Below, in pieces: positions 24,209 to 33,963 of a stretch of DNA of 34,211 bases. The notes under the pieces were generated by a model. It did no database searches, was not told where the DNA came from, and saw only the letters and a program-made list of their open reading frames with translations. The position numbers and the translations under genes are program-made. Position 1 is the stretch's first letter. Every line of letters starts with the position of its first letter. This DNA is from JAFIHK01 sp041441455 (GTDB lineage Bacteria > Bacteroidota > Bacteroidia > Bacteroidales > UBA932), in contig JASDTB010000006.1 of the NCBI GenBank assembly GCA_041441455.1, positions 1 through 34,211 of the forward strand. Direction: 5' to 3'.

Positions 24209-26358
24209 TGGATATTGTTATTCAAATACTTAGATTTTTATTAAGAATTAAATATTGGCTTATAATTCTGCCAGTATTCGCTTCATTAACAGCAATATAT
24301 TTCACTAAAAACCTTGAAAGAACTTATATAGTAAACACAACGATATATACTGGAATTGCCTCTGGTTATGACTTGATGTCATCTGAGGGACAGAGAATGG
24401 ATTGGAGTGCAGTAGATAATAGTATCGATAATTTAATAAATATCGTAAAGGCTAGAACGACACTTAGAAAAGTATCTTTAAGATTATATGCGCAAAATAT
24501 GATTTACGGAGACTCTCTTAAGGATAATAATTATATAAAAGCTGAAAATTTTAGACATCTTGTTAGAATAACACCTCATGCTGTAAGAAAACTTATTGAT
24601 AAAGAGTCAATTGATAAAACAATTGAAAATTTAGAAAAGTACGAACAAGCAGATTCTAAAAATTTTGTTTTCGGATTATTCAATTGGTTCCATCCTCATT
24701 ATAGCTATAATTCACTATCTAAAATATCTGTAAAAAGACTGGCTAATAGTGATATGATCGAAATATCATATAGTGCTAATGACCCTGGTGTTACATATCA
24801 AACATTATTACTTTTAAATCGTGAATTCATTAGTCAATATCAAGAATTAAGATTTGGACAAACTAATAATGTTATATCTTACTTTAGGAGCGAATTATCA
24901 AAATTGGGAAAAAAATTAAAAGAATCTGAAGACTCGTTAACTAATTATAATGTTGTAAATAAGGTTATTAATTACGAAGAACAAACAAAAATTGTTGCTG
25001 CTTTGTCAAGAGACTTAGAGTTACGATATCAAGAAATACTTTTAGAATTCAATAGTTCGTCAGTATTAGTTAATGAATTAGAGTCTAAACTAGCTGAGCA
25101 AACTCAGATGATCAAAAATAATACGGAATTCTTAACAAAATTAAGTAAAATATCAAAAATTGGCACTGAGGTGGCTCGCTTAGATCCTTTTTTAAGTGAT
25201 TCAATTGCTGCAAATTTTTCAGCATTATCGAATAAAAGAGAAGAATTAGCGAGAGCTGAACAAGATTTAAAAGATTTTACAACACGTGTAAGTAATAACA
25301 GTTTTACTAAAGAGGGTATAGCCTTATCTTCTTTTGTTGAACAATGGATGACTGAAATCATTAAAAGAGAAAAAGCAAAAGCTGAACTTGTAGTGATGGA
25401 CGAACGAAGTAAAAACCTCGATAAACAATATGTTCATTTTTCTCCAATAGGAACAACTATAAAGAGAAAGGAAAGAGAAATCGATTTCACAGAAAGATCA
25501 TATTTAAATTTTCTTACAAATTTAAATTCGGCCCTAACAAGGCAAAAAAATCTTCAAATGACATCGGCCACACTTAAAGAATTGAATCCACCTATCTTTC
25601 CAATAAATCCAATTCCAACAGCAAGGAAAGCAATTGTAATGATTTCTTTCGTTGGGACACTCCTCTTTATAATTGGCATATTTATTCTTCTCGAAGTTTT
25701 TGATAGGACTCTTCGTGATAGATATCGTGCGGAAAGGATTATTGGTGAAAAGGTAATCGGTGTGATACCAAGATACAACTCTATTAGAAACAGACCTTTT
25801 AAAAGCGAAATAGAGAGAATTTCAATTCAATATCTAGCTAATTCACTTGTGCCATTTTTACATCCACAAAATAAGCCAGATATTATTAATTTTATATGTA
25901 CAGATGAAAATGATATAATAAACGATCTGGTTGCTAAACTTACAGATTATTGGACAGAGAGAGGATTAAGAATAAAAAATTTAACACAAACTGAACTAAA
26001 TTCAGATTCTAGAGAATATATATTATCTTCAAATTTAGCAGAAATATACGATTATGAAAATGAAGATATTATTTTAGTAGAACACTCTCCTATAACAAAA
26101 AACACTGTTCCTGTAGGGTTGTTAAATGAAGCCTCCGTTAATATTTTAGTTGTACAATCTAATAATGTGTGGAAAGATATTGATAAATTAGCATTCAATA
26201 GATTAAGAGAATCAAGTAAAAAGGTTCCTATCTTTATATATTTGGTAGGGGTTTCCAATACTTCTGCTGAAGAGTTTCTTGGTATGTTTCCTCCTTATAC
26301 AAAGTTTCGTACATTGTCGTACAAATTGTTTCAATTTGGATTAACGGCTAATAAATAA
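24208..26358 (+). CDS. Wzz/Wzc-like polysaccharide copolymerase without an active kinase site
   Basis: A 716-residue inner-membrane protein that controls chain length and export of the polysaccharide. It has an N-terminal helix (about 12-32), a large periplasmic region rich in coiled coil (about 220-440), and a second helix (about 474-497) preceded by a proline-rich NPPIFPINPIPT segment typical of the family. The cytoplasmic part (about 500-716) occupies the place of the BY-kinase of Wzc. At the Walker A site the sequence reads FICTDENDIIND (about 562-573), with no GK[ST], and no C-terminal tyrosine cluster is seen. The kinase domain therefore looks degenerate. One-base overlaps join it to both neighbours. 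Confidence 0.88.
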   Translation: MDIVIQILRFLLRIKYWLIILPVFASLTAIYFTKNLERTYIVNTTIYTGIASGYDLMSSEGQRMDWSAVDNSIDNLINIVKARTTLRKVSLRLYAQNMIYGDSLKDNNYIKAENFRHLVRITPHAVRKLIDKESIDKTIENLEKYEQADSKNFVFGLFNWFHPHYSYNSLSKISVKRLANSDMIEISYSANDPGVTYQTLLLLNREFISQYQELRFGQTNNVISYFRSELSKLGKKLKESEDSLTNYNVVNKVINYEEQTKIVAALSRDLELRYQEILLEFNSSSVLVNELESKLAEQTQMIKNNTEFLTKLSKISKIGTEVARLDPFLSDSIAANFSALSNKREELARAEQDLKDFTTRVSNNSFTKEGIALSSFVEQWMTEIIKREKAKAELVVMDERSKNLDKQYVHFSPIGTTIKRKEREIDFTERSYLNFLTNLNSALTRQKNLQMTSATLKELNPPIFPINPIPTARKAIVMISFVGTLLFIIGIFILLEVFDRTLRDRYRAERIIGEKVIGVIPRYNSIRNRPFKSEIERISIQYLANSLVPFLHPQNKPDIINFICTDENDIINDLVAKLTDYWTERGLRIKNLTQTELNSDSREYILSSNLAEIYDYENEDIILVEHSPITKNTVPVGLLNEASVNILVVQSNNVWKDIDKLAFNRLRESSKKVPIFIYLVGVSNTSAEEFLGMFPPYTKFRTLSYKLFQFGLTANK

Positions 26359-27842
26359 TGTTGCAAAATATAAATAAGATAATAGTTCCCTTAGCAATTG
26401 TTTTAGGGGTCTTGGTTTTTGTTAAACTAATTATTTCTGTTAATATCGCAATAGCATTCTTTTTTGCATTACTTCCTCTAGGTATTTTATATTTAGTCTA
26501 TTTATTTAAAATGCCATATTTAGGATTGTTGTCAATTTTTCTAATAAATTATTTTATAATGGGAATGACAAGATATGTTTCAAGTTTGCAAGGTGGGATA
26601 GTTATGGATGGTATTATCGGACTTACATTTTTTATATTACTAATTCATCTTTTTAATAAAAATATTGAAATAAAAAGAGCTTTAAATGGCGTAACTATTG
26701 TTTCTTTAGTTTGGTTGTTTTATTGTGTATTAGAACTATTTAATCCACTTGCAATTTCAAAAGCAGCTTGGGCTACTACAATAAGGGGTGTGGCAATTTA
26801 TTTTTTTTTAATAGCAATTCTGACGTCTCTTTTAATAAAAAACATTAAAGATGTTATCTTATTACTCAGGTTGTGGGCCGTTTTTTCAATACTAGCATTT
26901 TTAAAAGCATTTATTCAAAAATATTTTGGTTTTGACAATGCTGAGTTATACTGGTTATATTTTGGAGGAGGGGCTGATACTCATCTAATTCATTCGGGTA
27001 CTAGATATTTTTCATTTTTTACCGATGCTGGTAATTTTGGCTCAGGTATGGGATATTCTATGGTTGTATTTACTATTGTGAGTATTTATATAAAGGGATT
27101 TCCTAATAAGATATTTTTCTTTATTGTTGCAATTTTGTCAGCTTATTCGATGATGATTTCTGGTACTAGAGGGGCTTTAGCTGTTCCATTTGGGGGTTTT
27201 CTGTTATATGTTTTTCTATCAAAAAACGTAAAAGCAATGGTTGCTTCCACTGTCTTTTTAATAGGAGCATTTGTTTTTCTAAATTATACACAATTAGGAC
27301 ATGGTAACGCTCAAATTAGGAGAATGAGGTCTGCTTTTAATAAAAACGATCCGTCGTTACAAGTAAGATTAGAAAATCAAAAAAAATTACGAACATATAT
27401 GTCTGGTAAACCATTTGGTGTAGGTATTGGTCTTGGAGGAGTAAAGGCAAAACGATATGCACCTTATGCTTTTACCTCTAATGTCCCAACTGATTCATGG
27501 TTTGTGATGATATGGGTAGAAACAGGAATTATAGGACTATTTCTTCATATAGCTATTTTATTATATATTTTAGCTTATGGAGCTTATCTTGCGTTATTTG
27601 TACTAAAAGATATAGAACTGCGAGGAATAGTTATAGCACTTTTATGTGGAGTTTCTGGAATCTATGCTACCTCTTATGGAAATGAAGTGTTGGGACAATT
27701 TCCTACAGGAATTATTTTGTACATGAGTATGGCTATTGTATTTGTAAGTCCCTATTTTGACAGAGAGATTGAGGAGGAAAAAATGAAGAAGATTGAAGAA
27801 AAAATATCGGAAAATGACTATGGAAAAAATTCAAAATATTGA
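26358..27842 (+). CDS. Wzy/O-antigen ligase-type polysaccharide polymerase
   Basis: A 494-residue integral membrane protein with about eleven to twelve helices. A larger, mostly external loop (about 310-375) is followed by the GIGLGGVKAKRYAP and PTDSWFVMIWVETG region seen in O-antigen ligase/polymerase (Wzy_C) proteins. SGTRGAL (about 269-275) fits the conserved S-x-R region of these families. In this cluster, with a flippase and a copolymerase present, a Wzy polymerase joining repeat units is the likeliest role; a WaaL-type ligase is the alternative. The C-terminal tail is charged and overlaps the next gene. Confidence 0.85.
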   Translation: MLQNINKIIVPLAIVLGVLVFVKLIISVNIAIAFFFALLPLGILYLVYLFKMPYLGLLSIFLINYFIMGMTRYVSSLQGGIVMDGIIGLTFFILLIHLFNKNIEIKRALNGVTIVSLVWLFYCVLELFNPLAISKAAWATTIRGVAIYFFLIAILTSLLIKNIKDVILLLRLWAVFSILAFLKAFIQKYFGFDNAELYWLYFGGGADTHLIHSGTRYFSFFTDAGNFGSGMGYSMVVFTIVSIYIKGFPNKIFFFIVAILSAYSMMISGTRGALAVPFGGFLLYVFLSKNVKAMVASTVFLIGAFVFLNYTQLGHGNAQIRRMRSAFNKNDPSLQVRLENQKKLRTYMSGKPFGVGIGLGGVKAKRYAPYAFTSNVPTDSWFVMIWVETGIIGLFLHIAILLYILAYGAYLALFVLKDIELRGIVIALLCGVSGIYATSYGNEVLGQFPTGIILYMSMAIVFVSPYFDREIEEEKMKKIEEKISENDYGKNSKY

Positions 27843-28725
27843 TTTGTCATTAATTACGGTTAATTTTAATGGCGTTAGGGATACCTTGGAAATGATTGAT
27901 TCAGTTAAGGAGAACTTAACTTCTATTAGGTATGAAATCATAGTAGTAGATAATGGCTCTAGAATTAATGAAGCAAAAGCAATTTCTGAAAAATTCCCAG
28001 ATATTGTCGTATTAAGAAGTGATGAAAACTTAGGATTTGCTGGAGGGAATAACTTAGGAATTAATGTTGCTACTGGTAGATACATTATGTTGATTAATAA
28101 TGATACATTAGTTCCAGATGATTCATTAAGTTCTTTAGTTTTATATATGGATTCGAACCAGAATGCTGGAGCAGTATCTCCTAAAATTGTGTTTTTTAAA
28201 CCAGAAAATACAATTCAATTTGCAGGTTATACTCAATTATCAAATATAACCCTTAGAAATAATCTTATTGGATTTGGAGAGCAAGATAGGGGTCAATATT
28301 CAGATGTTAAAGAAACTCCGTATTGTCATGGGGCTGCAATGGTACTTCGTAAAGATGTTCTTGACAAAGTAGGTCTTATGCCCGAAATTTTCTTTTTATA
28401 CTACGAAGAGATTGATTGGTGTACAAAAATTAGCAGAGCAGGATTTAAGCAGTACTTTTATCCAAATTCTGTAATAATTCATAAAGAGAGTAGTAGTACA
28501 GGCCAGGGCAGTCCTCTAAGAAACTATTATTTGGTAAGGAATAGATTGCTCTACGCTTGGAGAAACAGAGAGGGTATTGCACTGATTTTGTCAATATTAT
28601 ATCAAATCCTTATAGCTGTTCCTAAATCTTTAATCTTGAATATTATTTCGGGGCGAATTGATTTGATTTCATCTACTTTCAAAGGAATAAAAGATTTTGT
28701 ATATTTAAAAGAAAAATCAAAGTAA
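27814..28725 (+). CDS. GT2 glycosyltransferase, rhamnosyltransferase-like
   Basis: A cytoplasmic GT-A glycosyltransferase of family 2. With the ATG at 27814 the protein is 303 residues; a TTG at 27793 or an ATG at 27820 are other possible starts, and conserved sequence begins only at LSLITVNFNG (11-20). Further marks are VVDNGS (44-49), ENLGFAGGNNLGI (71-83), the metal-binding NND (95-97), CHGAAMVLRK and the catalytic-base region EEIDWC (198-203). This set resembles the WbbL/RfbF-like rhamnosyltransferases, but the donor cannot be told. A hydrophobic stretch near the C-terminus may hold it at the membrane. The start overlaps the polymerase gene by 29 bases and the end overlaps the next gene by one. 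Confidence 0.9.
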   Translation: MTMEKIQNIDLSLITVNFNGVRDTLEMIDSVKENLTSIRYEIIVVDNGSRINEAKAISEKFPDIVVLRSDENLGFAGGNNLGINVATGRYIMLINNDTLVPDDSLSSLVLYMDSNQNAGAVSPKIVFFKPENTIQFAGYTQLSNITLRNNLIGFGEQDRGQYSDVKETPYCHGAAMVLRKDVLDKVGLMPEIFFLYYEEIDWCTKISRAGFKQYFYPNSVIIHKESSSTGQGSPLRNYYLVRNRLLYAWRNREGIALILSILYQILIAVPKSLILNIISGRIDLISSTFKGIKDFVYLKEKSK

Positions 28726-29888
28726 TGGAATATTTAGCGGTGATACTTGAGTATACGGATGCAATTCTCTATGTGATTATTGGCTTGTCTGTTTTCTATA
28801 TTTTCTTTTTCGCTCTTATTTCTAATAAGAAGATTAAGAAATATGAGACAAAGATTAAAAAGCAATCTTCAATTATTGTTTTAGTTCCTGCTTATAAAGA
28901 AGATTTTGTAATAGAAAGATCAGTCTCTTCTATTATTGATCAAGACTATCCCCAAGATAAGTACGACCTTGTAGTCATTGCTGATAAGATGCAGCCTGAA
29001 ACAAATGTACGTCTGAAGGAATTAGGAGCAGAGGTTTTAGTTCCTGATTTCCAACAAAGCTCAAAGGCTAAAGCGTTAAATTTTGCAATCGAAACAAGAA
29101 AAAAAGAATACGATATTGTTGTAATTTTAGATGCCGATAATGTAGTTGAAAAGGATTTTTTAACTGAGATAAATAAGTCTTATTATATCGGTTCTAGGGC
29201 AATGCAAGCGCACAGAATTGCGTTTAATACGGATACTCATACAGCACTTCTAGATGCCGTAAGTGAAGAGATAAATAATTCAATTTTTAGAAAAGGGCAC
29301 GTTGTTTTTGGACTTTCTTCTGCTCTAATCGGATCAGGAATGGCATTTGATTATAAATGGTTTTGTAAAAATGTACAAAAGATATTTACTGCTGGAGAAG
29401 ATAAAGAGTTAGAAATTCTATTATTGAAAGAGAGGATTTTTATCAACTACCTCGAAGATGTAAAGGTGTATGATTTAAAGACTCAAAAAGACGAGGTGTT
29501 CTATAATCAAAGAAGAAGATGGTTGGCGGCTCAATTTGCAACTCTTAAGAGATCTCTTATCGATTTTCCTAAAGCACTATTTACTTTAAACTACGATTAC
29601 TTAGATAAAATCATTCAATGGATGATGTTGCCAAGAGTGATTTTACTGGGTCTAATATGTATAATATCTGCAACTTCTACTGTAATTAGTTGGGAATATT
29701 CTATTAAGTGGTGGATACTTTTATTTGTTCTTATATTAGGTTTTGCATTGGCTATTCCTGATTATCTTGTTGATAAAAGGCTAGTTAATGCGTTTAGGAA
29801 AATACCTGTTTTATTTGGATTAATGTTTCTGAATCTCTTTAGATTAAAAGGAGTAAATAATAAATTCATTCACACTCAAAAAAATTAG
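28725..29888 (+). CDS. Membrane GT2 glycosyltransferase of the BcsA/HasA-like type
   Basis: A 387-residue processive-type glycosyltransferase with one N-terminal helix (about 8-31) and about three C-terminal helices (about 303-322, 329-347, 357-373). The catalytic core holds VPAYKED (54-60), DAD (136-138), GED (224-226) and the acceptor-site QRRRW (262-266), the D/DxD/D/QxxRW pattern of cellulose and hyaluronan synthases. It is shorter than BcsA and has no PilZ domain. It may add a single sugar at the membrane or a short homopolymer. Its substrate is unknown. It sits in the middle of the tightly packed glycan cluster. Confidence 0.88.
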   Translation: MEYLAVILEYTDAILYVIIGLSVFYIFFFALISNKKIKKYETKIKKQSSIIVLVPAYKEDFVIERSVSSIIDQDYPQDKYDLVVIADKMQPETNVRLKELGAEVLVPDFQQSSKAKALNFAIETRKKEYDIVVILDADNVVEKDFLTEINKSYYIGSRAMQAHRIAFNTDTHTALLDAVSEEINNSIFRKGHVVFGLSSALIGSGMAFDYKWFCKNVQKIFTAGEDKELEILLLKERIFINYLEDVKVYDLKTQKDEVFYNQRRRWLAAQFATLKRSLIDFPKALFTLNYDYLDKIIQWMMLPRVILLGLICIISATSTVISWEYSIKWWILLFVLILGFALAIPDYLVDKRLVNAFRKIPVLFGLMFLNLFRLKGVNNKFIHTQKN

Positions 29889-29889
29889 T

Positions 29890-31011
29890 ATGAAAATAGC
29901 AATCGAGGCTCAAAGAATCTTTAGGCCAAATAAACATGGGATGGATTTTGTTGCGTTGGAGTCTATTAAAGAACTTCAGAAACTTGACAAAGTGAATGAG
30001 TACTTTATTTTCGTTCAACCAGGTCCTGATAAAACTCTTAAGGAAACTGAAAATTTTCATATTATTGAACTAAGTTGTCCGACATATCCTTTGTGGGAGC
30101 AAGTTGCTCTTCCGCGCGCAGTAAAAAAAGTAAAGGCTGACATATTACATTGTACAAGCAATACTGCCCCAGTATTTTGCAATGTTCCATTAGTCTTAAC
30201 ATTACATGATATTATCTTTTTAGAAAAGCAAAAGGGTAAAAGTAAATCTCTATATCAAAATTTGGGTAGAGTTTACCGAAGATTAGTTGTCCCAAAAATT
30301 CTAGAGAAGTGTAAGAAAATTATTACCGTATCTAAATTTGAAGCATCAAGAATTTCTGATGCGTTAAATATTAAAGATGGTAGAATTGTTGCTGTCTACA
30401 ATGGATATAGTTCACATTTTAAAGTATATGAAAGAATAGCAGATGTAACTTCGCGATATACAAAGTGTGAAAAATATATCTTTTTTCTTGGGAATACTGA
30501 TCCTAAGAAAAATACAAGGAATACTCTAAAAGCATACTCACTTTATTTAGAAAAATCAGAACACAAACTACCTCTTTTAATTGCTGATTTAAAAGAGCCA
30601 TATATTGATGAGGTTTTGAATGAACTTAATATCCAGCATATAAAAGAGTATCTTCATAATCCTGGTTATATTCCAAATGGAGATCTTCCTTTTATTTATA
30701 ATGGAGCCTTTGCTTTTCTATATACCTCATTGAGAGAGAGTTTTGGAATCCCTATTCTAGAGTCTATGGCATGCGGTACACCAATTATTACTTCTAATAC
30801 CTCTGCTATGCCCGAAATTGCAGGAGAGGGCGCAATTCTTACCGATCCAACTAATCCCGAAATGATTTGTAATGAGCTGTTGAGATTAGAGAATGATTCC
30901 CAATATTACAAATCTAAAGTAGCATATGGGTTGGAAAGGGTAAATAATTTTTCATGGAAATCTACAGCCGAAGAGTTACTTAAACTCTACAAAGAGTTAG
31001 GCAATGAATAA
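29890..31011 (+). CDS. GT4 glycosyltransferase
   Basis: A 373-residue GT-B glycosyltransferase of the GT4 group. The N-terminal domain includes the ADILHCTSNTAP region (83-94) and LTLHDIIFLE (103-112). The C-terminal donor-binding domain starts near YIFFLGNTDPKKNT (196-209) and contains the EX7E motif E283 to E291 (ESFGIPILE), followed by SMACGTPII and SAMPEIAG. Related enzymes are retaining mannosyl-, glucosyl- or galactosyltransferases. It begins one base after the previous stop and overlaps the acyltransferase gene by 8 bases. Confidence 0.92.
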   Translation: MKIAIEAQRIFRPNKHGMDFVALESIKELQKLDKVNEYFIFVQPGPDKTLKETENFHIIELSCPTYPLWEQVALPRAVKKVKADILHCTSNTAPVFCNVPLVLTLHDIIFLEKQKGKSKSLYQNLGRVYRRLVVPKILEKCKKIITVSKFEASRISDALNIKDGRIVAVYNGYSSHFKVYERIADVTSRYTKCEKYIFFLGNTDPKKNTRNTLKAYSLYLEKSEHKLPLLIADLKEPYIDEVLNELNIQHIKEYLHNPGYIPNGDLPFIYNGAFAFLYTSLRESFGIPILESMACGTPIITSNTSAMPEIAGEGAILTDPTNPEMICNELLRLENDSQYYKSKVAYGLERVNNFSWKSTAEELLKLYKELGNE

Positions 31012-31621
31012 CTTATTGTTGACAATAAAAAAAAATGAGAAGTTAAAGAGCTTATTAATAAAAACAATCAGCTCTAGTCATCATCCAAGACCAAGATGGT
31101 GGGTAAGGAATTTTGTTAATCCTTTTGTCCATAAAAGAGAAAAGGGGTCTATTGTCAGAAGAAGCAGTAGAATGGATGTTTTTCCATGGAAGCATTTTTA
31201 TTTAGGTAAAAGATCGATGATTGAAGACTTTGCAGTTATTAATAACGGAGCGGGAGATGTGATTATCGGTGATAACACTAGGGTTGGAATTGGAACAGTT
31301 ATTATTGGCCCTGTAACAATTGGAAATAATGTTGGGATTGGTCAAAATGCATTTATTTCTGGGTTCAATCATATCTATAAACCAGATGAAGGAATTCCGG
31401 AGGGAAGAGAGTTGCAACATCGGCCAGTTGTAATTGGGGATGATTCACATATAGGCGCAAATGCTGTTATAGTACCAGGGGTGCAACTAGGAAAATGGGT
31501 AATTGTTGGTGCAGGGAGTGTTGTAACTAAAGATATAGATTCATATTCTTTAGTTGTTGGGAATCCCGCAAAAGTCATTAAAAAGTATAATAAGGCTCTT
31601 TTAAAATGGGAAAAAGTGTAA
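31004..31621 (+). CDS. Left-handed beta-helix (hexapeptide) acyltransferase
   Basis: A 205-residue protein with hexapeptide repeats from about 65 to 190 (for example VIIGDNTRVGIGTVIIGPVT and VIGDDSHIGANAVIVPG), ending in the common GSVVTKDIDSYSLVVGNPAKVIKKY. The catalytic-type histidine lies in FISGFNHIYKP, next to the usual substrate loop. This is the WcaF/NodL/Maa-like group that acetylates sugars using acetyl-CoA, so it probably O-acetylates the repeat unit. The N-terminal 50 residues are basic. Confidence 0.9.
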   Translation: MNNLLLTIKKNEKLKSLLIKTISSSHHPRPRWWVRNFVNPFVHKREKGSIVRRSSRMDVFPWKHFYLGKRSMIEDFAVINNGAGDVIIGDNTRVGIGTVIIGPVTIGNNVGIGQNAFISGFNHIYKPDEGIPEGRELQHRPVVIGDDSHIGANAVIVPGVQLGKWVIVGAGSVVTKDIDSYSLVVGNPAKVIKKYNKALLKWEKV

Positions 31622-31625
31622 TAAT

Positions 31626-32534
31626 ATGCCAAAAGTTAGTGTAATCATACCTGTATATAATACAGAGCAATATGTTGCTAAAACAATAGAGAGTATTCTA
31701 AATCAAACTCTTTATGATATTGAAATTATTTTAATTAATGATGGCTCTAAAGATAACTCGTTATCAATTCTTGAGCAATATGCGGGTATTGATAAGAGGA
31801 TTAGACTAATTAATCAAGATAATAAAGGTCTTTCTGTTTCTAGAAATATCGGAATAGAAGCAGCTAAGGGAGAGTATATATTGTTTATGGATAGTGATGA
31901 TTTATTAGATAAAAGTACTCTTGAGCAATGTTATGAAAAATCTCAAGACAATAACTTGGAATTTGTTTTTTTTGACGCAGATGCTTTTTCTGATGATGAT
32001 ATAGACTTATCAAAAATGTATAGTTATAATAGATCTGGCTTATTCGAGGATTCTGTGTTTAATGGTAAACAACTACTAAAATATCAGATAAATAATAATT
32101 TATTTAGATCTTCAGTTTGCTTAATGTTTTTTTTACGAGATTTTATTACAAAAAATAACATTAGTTTTATACCAAATATTTTACATGAAGATGAGCCTTT
32201 TACGTTTAAATGTTATTATTACGCGCAAAGGGTAGGAAGAATCGATAATACTTTTTTTAAAAGGAGGTATAGATATAATTCAATAATGACAACTGCGTTT
32301 AATTTAAAAAATCTTAACTCCTATTTTACTGTGATCAAGGAAATAGAACATGTGGGAAATGAGGCTTTTGTAAAGATGCATATAGGAAAGATGTTAGATT
32401 CGATCTTTGTTAAAGCCAGCAATCTTAAAATAAAATATAGATTAAAATTAAGTTTCTTCTTTTTCCGCTATTACAAGTATATTAAAACAAAATCATTAAT
32501 TAAGCTATTTATTAATGTCAAATCTAAAGGTTAA
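31626..32534 (+). CDS. GT2 glycosyltransferase
   Basis: A 302-residue GT-A glycosyltransferase. It shows KVSVIIPVYNTEQYV at the start, LINDGSKDNS (37-46), NKGLSVSRNIGIEAAKGEYI (67-86) and the metal-binding DSDD (89-92), with HEDEPF as the probable catalytic-base region. The C-terminal part is basic and aromatic, suiting a membrane-surface enzyme. The sequence is visibly more AT-rich than the genes before it. Its end overlaps the flippase gene by 20 bases. Confidence 0.92.
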   Translation: MPKVSVIIPVYNTEQYVAKTIESILNQTLYDIEIILINDGSKDNSLSILEQYAGIDKRIRLINQDNKGLSVSRNIGIEAAKGEYILFMDSDDLLDKSTLEQCYEKSQDNNLEFVFFDADAFSDDDIDLSKMYSYNRSGLFEDSVFNGKQLLKYQINNNLFRSSVCLMFFLRDFITKNNISFIPNILHEDEPFTFKCYYYAQRVGRIDNTFFKRRYRYNSIMTTAFNLKNLNSYFTVIKEIEHVGNEAFVKMHIGKMLDSIFVKASNLKIKYRLKLSFFFFRYYKYIKTKSLIKLFINVKSKG

Positions 32535-33963
32535 AATTATTAATGGCGTTTTATATACTGCCCTTGCAAAATATTCGAGTATTATTATCTCATTAATTGT
32601 AGTTGGGATCTTATCAAGGATACTACCTCCAGAAGAATTTGGAGTTGTTGCAATAGCAACTGTAATAATTAATTTTTTCAGCATTATTACAGATTTAGGT
32701 TTTGCACCAGCAATTATTCAAAATAAATCTCTAACAAATGAAGATTATAATAATATTTATAGTTTTTCGTTTTATATAGCAATTGGAGGATTTATTATTT
32801 TTTTATTACTCTCTTATCCAATTTCTTTATTTTATAATAGCAAAGACTTGTTATTTATTTCTTGGCTTCTTTCAATTTCTCTTTTTTTCAATACATTTAG
32901 TATAGTTCCTAATGCTCTATTTTATAAAGAACAGCAATTCAAATTTATTGCAATTAGGACATTTATTGTTCAATTAATTTGCGGTTTTCTTTCCATTATT
33001 GCAGCTATGTTTGGATGTGGAATTTATTCTTTAGTTATTAATCCAATTCTTACGTCAATAATTGTTTACTTCATTTGTATTAAAAAATATAAGCTAAAGT
33101 TTAAAATTAAAATTCAGTTTCAGTCCATAAAAATGATTTATAGATTTTCTTTATTTCAATTTTTCTTTAATGTTTTAAACTATTTTACAAGAAATTTAGA
33201 TAAATTACTAATTGGCAAATATTTAGGTGCATCTCAATTAGGGTACTATGAAAAGTCTTACAGATTAATGATGCTACCTTTACAAAATATTACGCATGTG
33301 ATAAGTCCTGTTTTACATCCAGTATTATCAGAATATCAAGATGATGTGCAAAAATTGCAGAGTTCTTATGCTAAAATTATAAAGTTATTAGCTTTAATTG
33401 GTTTTCCTTTATCAGTATATCTTTATTTTACAGCAAATGAACTAGTGTTATTAATTTTTGGAAATAATTGGATTAACTCTGTAGAGCCATTTATGATATT
33501 AGCATTTACAGTTGGTATTCAAATTATAATGTCTACTTCTGGCTCAATTTTTCAATCAGCAAATAAAACAAGATTAATGTTTGTTTCTGGAGTTCTAACA
33601 TCGATGTGTACCGTTGTTGGATTGATGATTTCGCTAATTTTCTATGAAACAATAGTATATGTTTCTTTGTCAATTGCAATTACCTTTTTTATTAATTTTT
33701 TTATTACATATTTTTTATTGTATAAATATGTATTTAAAAAGAGTTTGACTAGTTTTCTAAAGCTATTAATTAAACCTATATTAATTAGTTTTGTTTTAAT
33801 ATTTATTAACATAGCTATAGAAAAAGTCATTATTGATAGTAATTTAATTTCTTTCATTGTTAAGTCAATTATAAATTTATTCGGATACATTATTATTTTA
33901 TTAATTATAAAGGAACCAATAATTCACTCATTTATTAAAAAGGGATATGAAATGGTACGGTAA
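32515..33963 (+). CDS. Wzx-type lipid-linked oligosaccharide flippase
   Basis: A 482-residue membrane protein with about 12 to 14 helices, of the polysaccharide transporter branch of the MOP superfamily. It moves undecaprenyl-linked repeat units across the inner membrane. Family marks include the early SRILPPEEFGVVAIATVI segment, DLGFAPAIIQ, and NYFTRNLDKLLIGKYLGASQLGYYEKSYRLMMLP in the middle. Base composition is extreme: bases 33661-33720 contain only 10 G or C of 60. Together with the Wzy-like gene, the copolymerase and the sugar transferase, it defines a Wzx/Wzy-dependent pathway. Confidence 0.93.
   Translation: MSNLKVKIINGVLYTALAKYSSIIISLIVVGILSRILPPEEFGVVAIATVIINFFSIITDLGFAPAIIQNKSLTNEDYNNIYSFSFYIAIGGFIIFLLLSYPISLFYNSKDLLFISWLLSISLFFNTFSIVPNALFYKEQQFKFIAIRTFIVQLICGFLSIIAAMFGCGIYSLVINPILTSIIVYFICIKKYKLKFKIKIQFQSIKMIYRFSLFQFFFNVLNYFTRNLDKLLIGKYLGASQLGYYEKSYRLMMLPLQNITHVISPVLHPVLSEYQDDVQKLQSSYAKIIKLLALIGFPLSVYLYFTANELVLLIFGNNWINSVEPFMILAFTVGIQIIMSTSGSIFQSANKTRLMFVSGVLTSMCTVVGLMISLIFYETIVYVSLSIAITFFINFFITYFLLYKYVFKKSLTSFLKLLIKPILISFVLIFINIAIEKVIIDSNLISFIVKSIINLFGYIIILLIIKEPIIHSFIKKGYEMVR

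Noticed and set aside
32515..33963. AT-rich flippase region as a decayed pseudogene
   Set aside because: The frame is open over 482 codons with normal length, topology and family motifs; low GC alone is common in Wzx genes.
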